In this document: piece by piece, positions 22,053 to 23,318 of the stretch | How positions within the stretch are numbered: the stretch's first letter is position 1 | Layout of the letters: each line of letters begins with the position of its first letter | The notes under the pieces: model-generated | Told to the model about the DNA's origin: nothing | Database searches by the model: none | The model's input: the letters and a program-made list of their open reading frames with translations, nothing else | Program-made: the position numbers and the translations under genes | NCBI GenBank assembly: GCA_002409965.1 | Contig: DHON01000113.1 | Location: 1-23,318, forward strand | Source of the DNA: Firmicutes bacterium UBA5389 | Lineage (GTDB): Bacteria > Bacillota > DTU025 | Reading direction: 5' to 3' | Length of the DNA stretch: 23,318 bases

Positions 22053-22697
22053 GTGGCGGAAATGGGCACCCTTCGGGTAGACAGGATTCCTGTGGGTCCG
22101 CTGTCGACGAACTGCTATGTGGTGTGGCGGGATGGATCGAATGTTGCGGCGGTGATCGATCCAGCGGCGGATCCGGCGCGAATAGTCGGGAGGTTGGAGC
22201 GGAATGGTCTTTCGTGCGGAGCTATCATCAATACCCACGGCCATCCCGACCATATAGGCGCCAACGGCGCGCTGCGCCGGCTGACGGGGGCGCGGATATA
22301 CGTTGGGGCTGAGGACTGCCACATGCTGGCGTGTCCCGACGATATGTTCCGCGTGTTGGCGCGGTCGGGCGTGGAAGGAGACAAGCTGGACGCGGACGAA
22401 GTCTTGGTAGATGGCGACCGGTTGAGAGTGGGCGATGCGGAGTTCGTCGTGCTCGCAACTCCGGGCCACACTCCTGGCGGCATCAGCCTGTGGCTCCCCG
22501 ATGATCTGGCTGTGTTCTCAGGCGACACCCTGTTCAAGATGGGGGTGGGGCGCACCGATTTCGCCGGAGGCGACGAGGCCGCGCTTTTCGACTCGATCTA
22601 TCGAGTGCTGTTTGGCTTGGACGAGCGCGCGAAGGTATACCCGGGTCACGGTCCCGACACCACCATAGCGGCGGAGATGGCCTGGCACGGGAGATAG
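22053..22697 (+). CDS. Metallo-beta-lactamase-fold hydrolase, glyoxalase-II-like (YqgX/YcbL type)
   Basis: GTG at 22053 with AGGAGG at 22037-22042 and 10-nt spacing. It has 214 residues. Metal ligands are complete: HGHPDH (His62, His64, Asp66, His67), His139 in TPGHTPG, Asp158 in FSGDTLF and His199 in YPGHGPDT. This is the small, single-domain type that commonly follows relA-dtd in Firmicutes and is annotated as hydroxyacylglutathione hydrolase-like; the true substrate in organisms lacking glutathione is uncertain. The C-terminus ends TTIAAEMAWHGR rather than the common G-x-E-x-x-x-N-P ending of the subfamily. No convincing terminator follows. Confidence 0.92.
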   Translation: MAEMGTLRVDRIPVGPLSTNCYVVWRDGSNVAAVIDPAADPARIVGRLERNGLSCGAIINTHGHPDHIGANGALRRLTGARIYVGAEDCHMLACPDDMFRVLARSGVEGDKLDADEVLVDGDRLRVGDAEFVVLATPGHTPGGISLWLPDDLAVFSGDTLFKMGVGRTDFAGGDEAALFDSIYRVLFGLDERAKVYPGHGPDTTIAAEMAWHGR

Positions 22698-23011
22698 CGG
22701 GGCCGCGTTTTCGCCAAGCATGCGCCTTCCCATGCATCAGGCAGAGAACATGCACGAATGGGATGCATTCCCATAATCACGGGACAGCTTGGTAATCCGG
22801 GCTTCGAGAGCCTTCGGGGAGCGCTCCGGGGAACTCTGAGGGCCGCCGCCGGGGATTCGAGGCGCCCTGCGCGCCCTTTGGGGGTTCAACTCGCGTCCGT
22901 TGGCAGATTTGCGCCCCAAACGCCGCGTACACTGGGCAGAGCGTCTCAACAGGAGCTACAGCAGGCACAGTCGATCTGAGATCAAGTGGGCCCGCCGCCC
23001 GCCTGCCCCAG

Positions 23012-23070
23012 GTCCCCGCCAAAGTCCGCTTCAGGACTAGGCGGCATAGCCAGCGGGGACAAAGCGGACT
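23012..23070. repeat. Two interlocked inverted repeats (A-B-A'-B' order)
   Basis: GTCCCCGC (23012-23019) is complementary to GCGGGGAC (23053-23060), and AGTCCGCTT (23023-23031) to AAGCGGACT (23062-23070). Both pairings are perfect (8 and 9 bp). The order is crossed, not nested, so the two helices either form a pseudoknot-like fold or exclude each other as alternative hairpins. Confidence 0.7.
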
Positions 23071-23158
23071 CCGGGTTTGCCGGAACTAAGGTTACGGGCG
23101 AGCTACAGGCAAGCTACAGGCAACAGGGGGCATCCGCCATCGCTACCGCTGCCGTCAC

Positions 23159-23197
23159 AGCCACCACTACCATTACTACCACTACCACCACCATCAC
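23159..23197 (+). repeat. Degenerate trinucleotide tract (CAC/TAC/CAT type)
   Basis: About 13 successive triplets of the form C/T-A-C/T make a purine/pyrimidine-biased tract with nearly no G on this strand. In one frame it would read almost only His and Tyr, in another mostly Thr. It lies just before a possible new reading frame. Confidence 0.7.
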
Positions 23198-23203
23198 AAG
23201 ACC

Positions 23204-23318
23204 GTGATGTTTCGCGCGACCCCGCGGAAGCTGTGCCGTCCGCAGCTGCTGTTGAGATACCTGGCCCTGCATACGGCGGGTTACCGGAGATGTGCTCGTT
23301 TTTTGACGGAGATGTGGC
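23204..23318 (+). CDS. Possible start of a gene that runs off the window
   Basis: A frame opens at GTG 23204 or ATG 23207 and stays open for 38 codons to the end. The translation is basic and Leu-rich (RKLCRPQLLLRYLALHTAG). I see no ribosome binding site and do not recognise the sequence. Upstream in the same frame there is no stop back to 23087, but that part encodes the His/Tyr tract and has no start codon. It could be a real partial gene or chance. Confidence 0.25.
   Translation, partial: MMFRATPRKLCRPQLLLRYLALHTAGYRRCARFLTEMW

Larger units (their letters stand above)
22698..23203. other. Gap of about 500 bases without a convincing gene
   Basis: Short open frames on both strands look random and have no ribosome binding sites. 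Visible structures: a 10-bp perfect palindrome GGAGCGCTCC (22818-22827), a pair of interlocked inverted repeats (23012-23070), a small CCGG-loop-CCGG hairpin (23071-23083), a doubled agctacaggca (23101-23122), and a trinucleotide tract (23159-23197). In related genomes hemZ or hisS often follows here, and a T-box leader could be expected before hisS, but I do not find the conserved T-box sequence. Confidence 0.5.

Noticed and set aside
22690..22720. GC-rich stretch followed by TTTT after the hydrolase gene as a terminator
   Set aside because: The possible stem has too small a loop or only three pairs, and the T-run is four bases.
22860..22910. tRNA-like GGTTCAACTC
   Set aside because: It resembles a T-arm, but the flanking stem does not pair and no anticodon or acceptor stem is found.
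22698..23203. T-box leader expected upstream of hisS
   Set aside because: The conserved T-box sequence and a terminator with T-run are not present.

Overview
The window is GC-rich (mid-60s % by eye, not counted). Every convincing gene lies on the + strand, with short gaps or overlapping stop/start codons and frequent GTG/TTG starts behind strong GGAGG-type ribosome binding sites. The order yqfC-yqfD-phoH-yqfF(pgpH)-ybeY-dgkA-cdd-era is the classic block of endospore-forming Bacillota. The block queA-tgt-yajC-recJ-relA-dtd-metallohydrolase is also typical of clostridial-type Firmicutes. I infer a high-GC, spore-forming member of the Bacillota, deep-branching or poorly described; I cannot name it further.

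Layout. Positions 1-294 hold the C-terminal part of an ImmA/IrrE-type zinc-peptidase gene that stops early, probably a relic. Positions 295-520 are non-coding and contain an inverted repeat. Positions 521-8589 carry sporulation genes (yqfC, yqfD), an ATPase gene (phoH), a membrane HD phosphodiesterase gene, ybeY, undecaprenol/diacylglycerol kinase, and two tandem DUF881 paralogues lodged between dgkA and cdd. Positions 8601-12519 carry cdd, era, queA, tgt and yajC. Positions 12556-14068 encode a secreted protein of unknown function and a soluble HD-domain hydrolase. Positions 14103-17431 carry a strong leader stem-loop followed by a magnesium-chelatase-like pair: a ChlI/BchI-type AAA+ ATPase and a ChlD/BchD-type VWA protein. 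No large porphyrin-binding subunit is present in the window. Positions 17473-22697 carry recJ, relA, dtd and a glyoxalase-II-like metallo-beta-lactamase-fold hydrolase. Positions 22698-23203 have no convincing gene but contain interlocked inverted repeats and a trinucleotide tract. A possible new reading frame runs off the end.

Two features stand out. First, short tandem repeats of 6, 14, 15 and 18 bp occur at five places. Inside genes the units are multiples of 3 and add low-complexity protein segments (YqfC N-terminus, YqfD, ChlI-like tail). Between genes they are 15 bp (relA-dtd) and 14 bp (dtd-hydrolase). This looks like one ongoing expansion process acting in and between housekeeping genes. 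Second, the chelatase-like gene has a 58-nt stem-loop whose 3' arm contains its ribosome binding site, so it is a candidate for translational control.

Most of the genes serve core tasks: rRNA/ribosome maturation (ybeY, era), tRNA modification and quality control (queA, tgt, dtd), nucleotide second messengers (pgpH, relA), DNA repair (recJ), lipid-carrier recycling (dgkA), protein export (yajC) and sporulation (yqfC/yqfD). The less understood parts are the DUF881 pair, the secreted protein and the ChlI/ChlD-like module.
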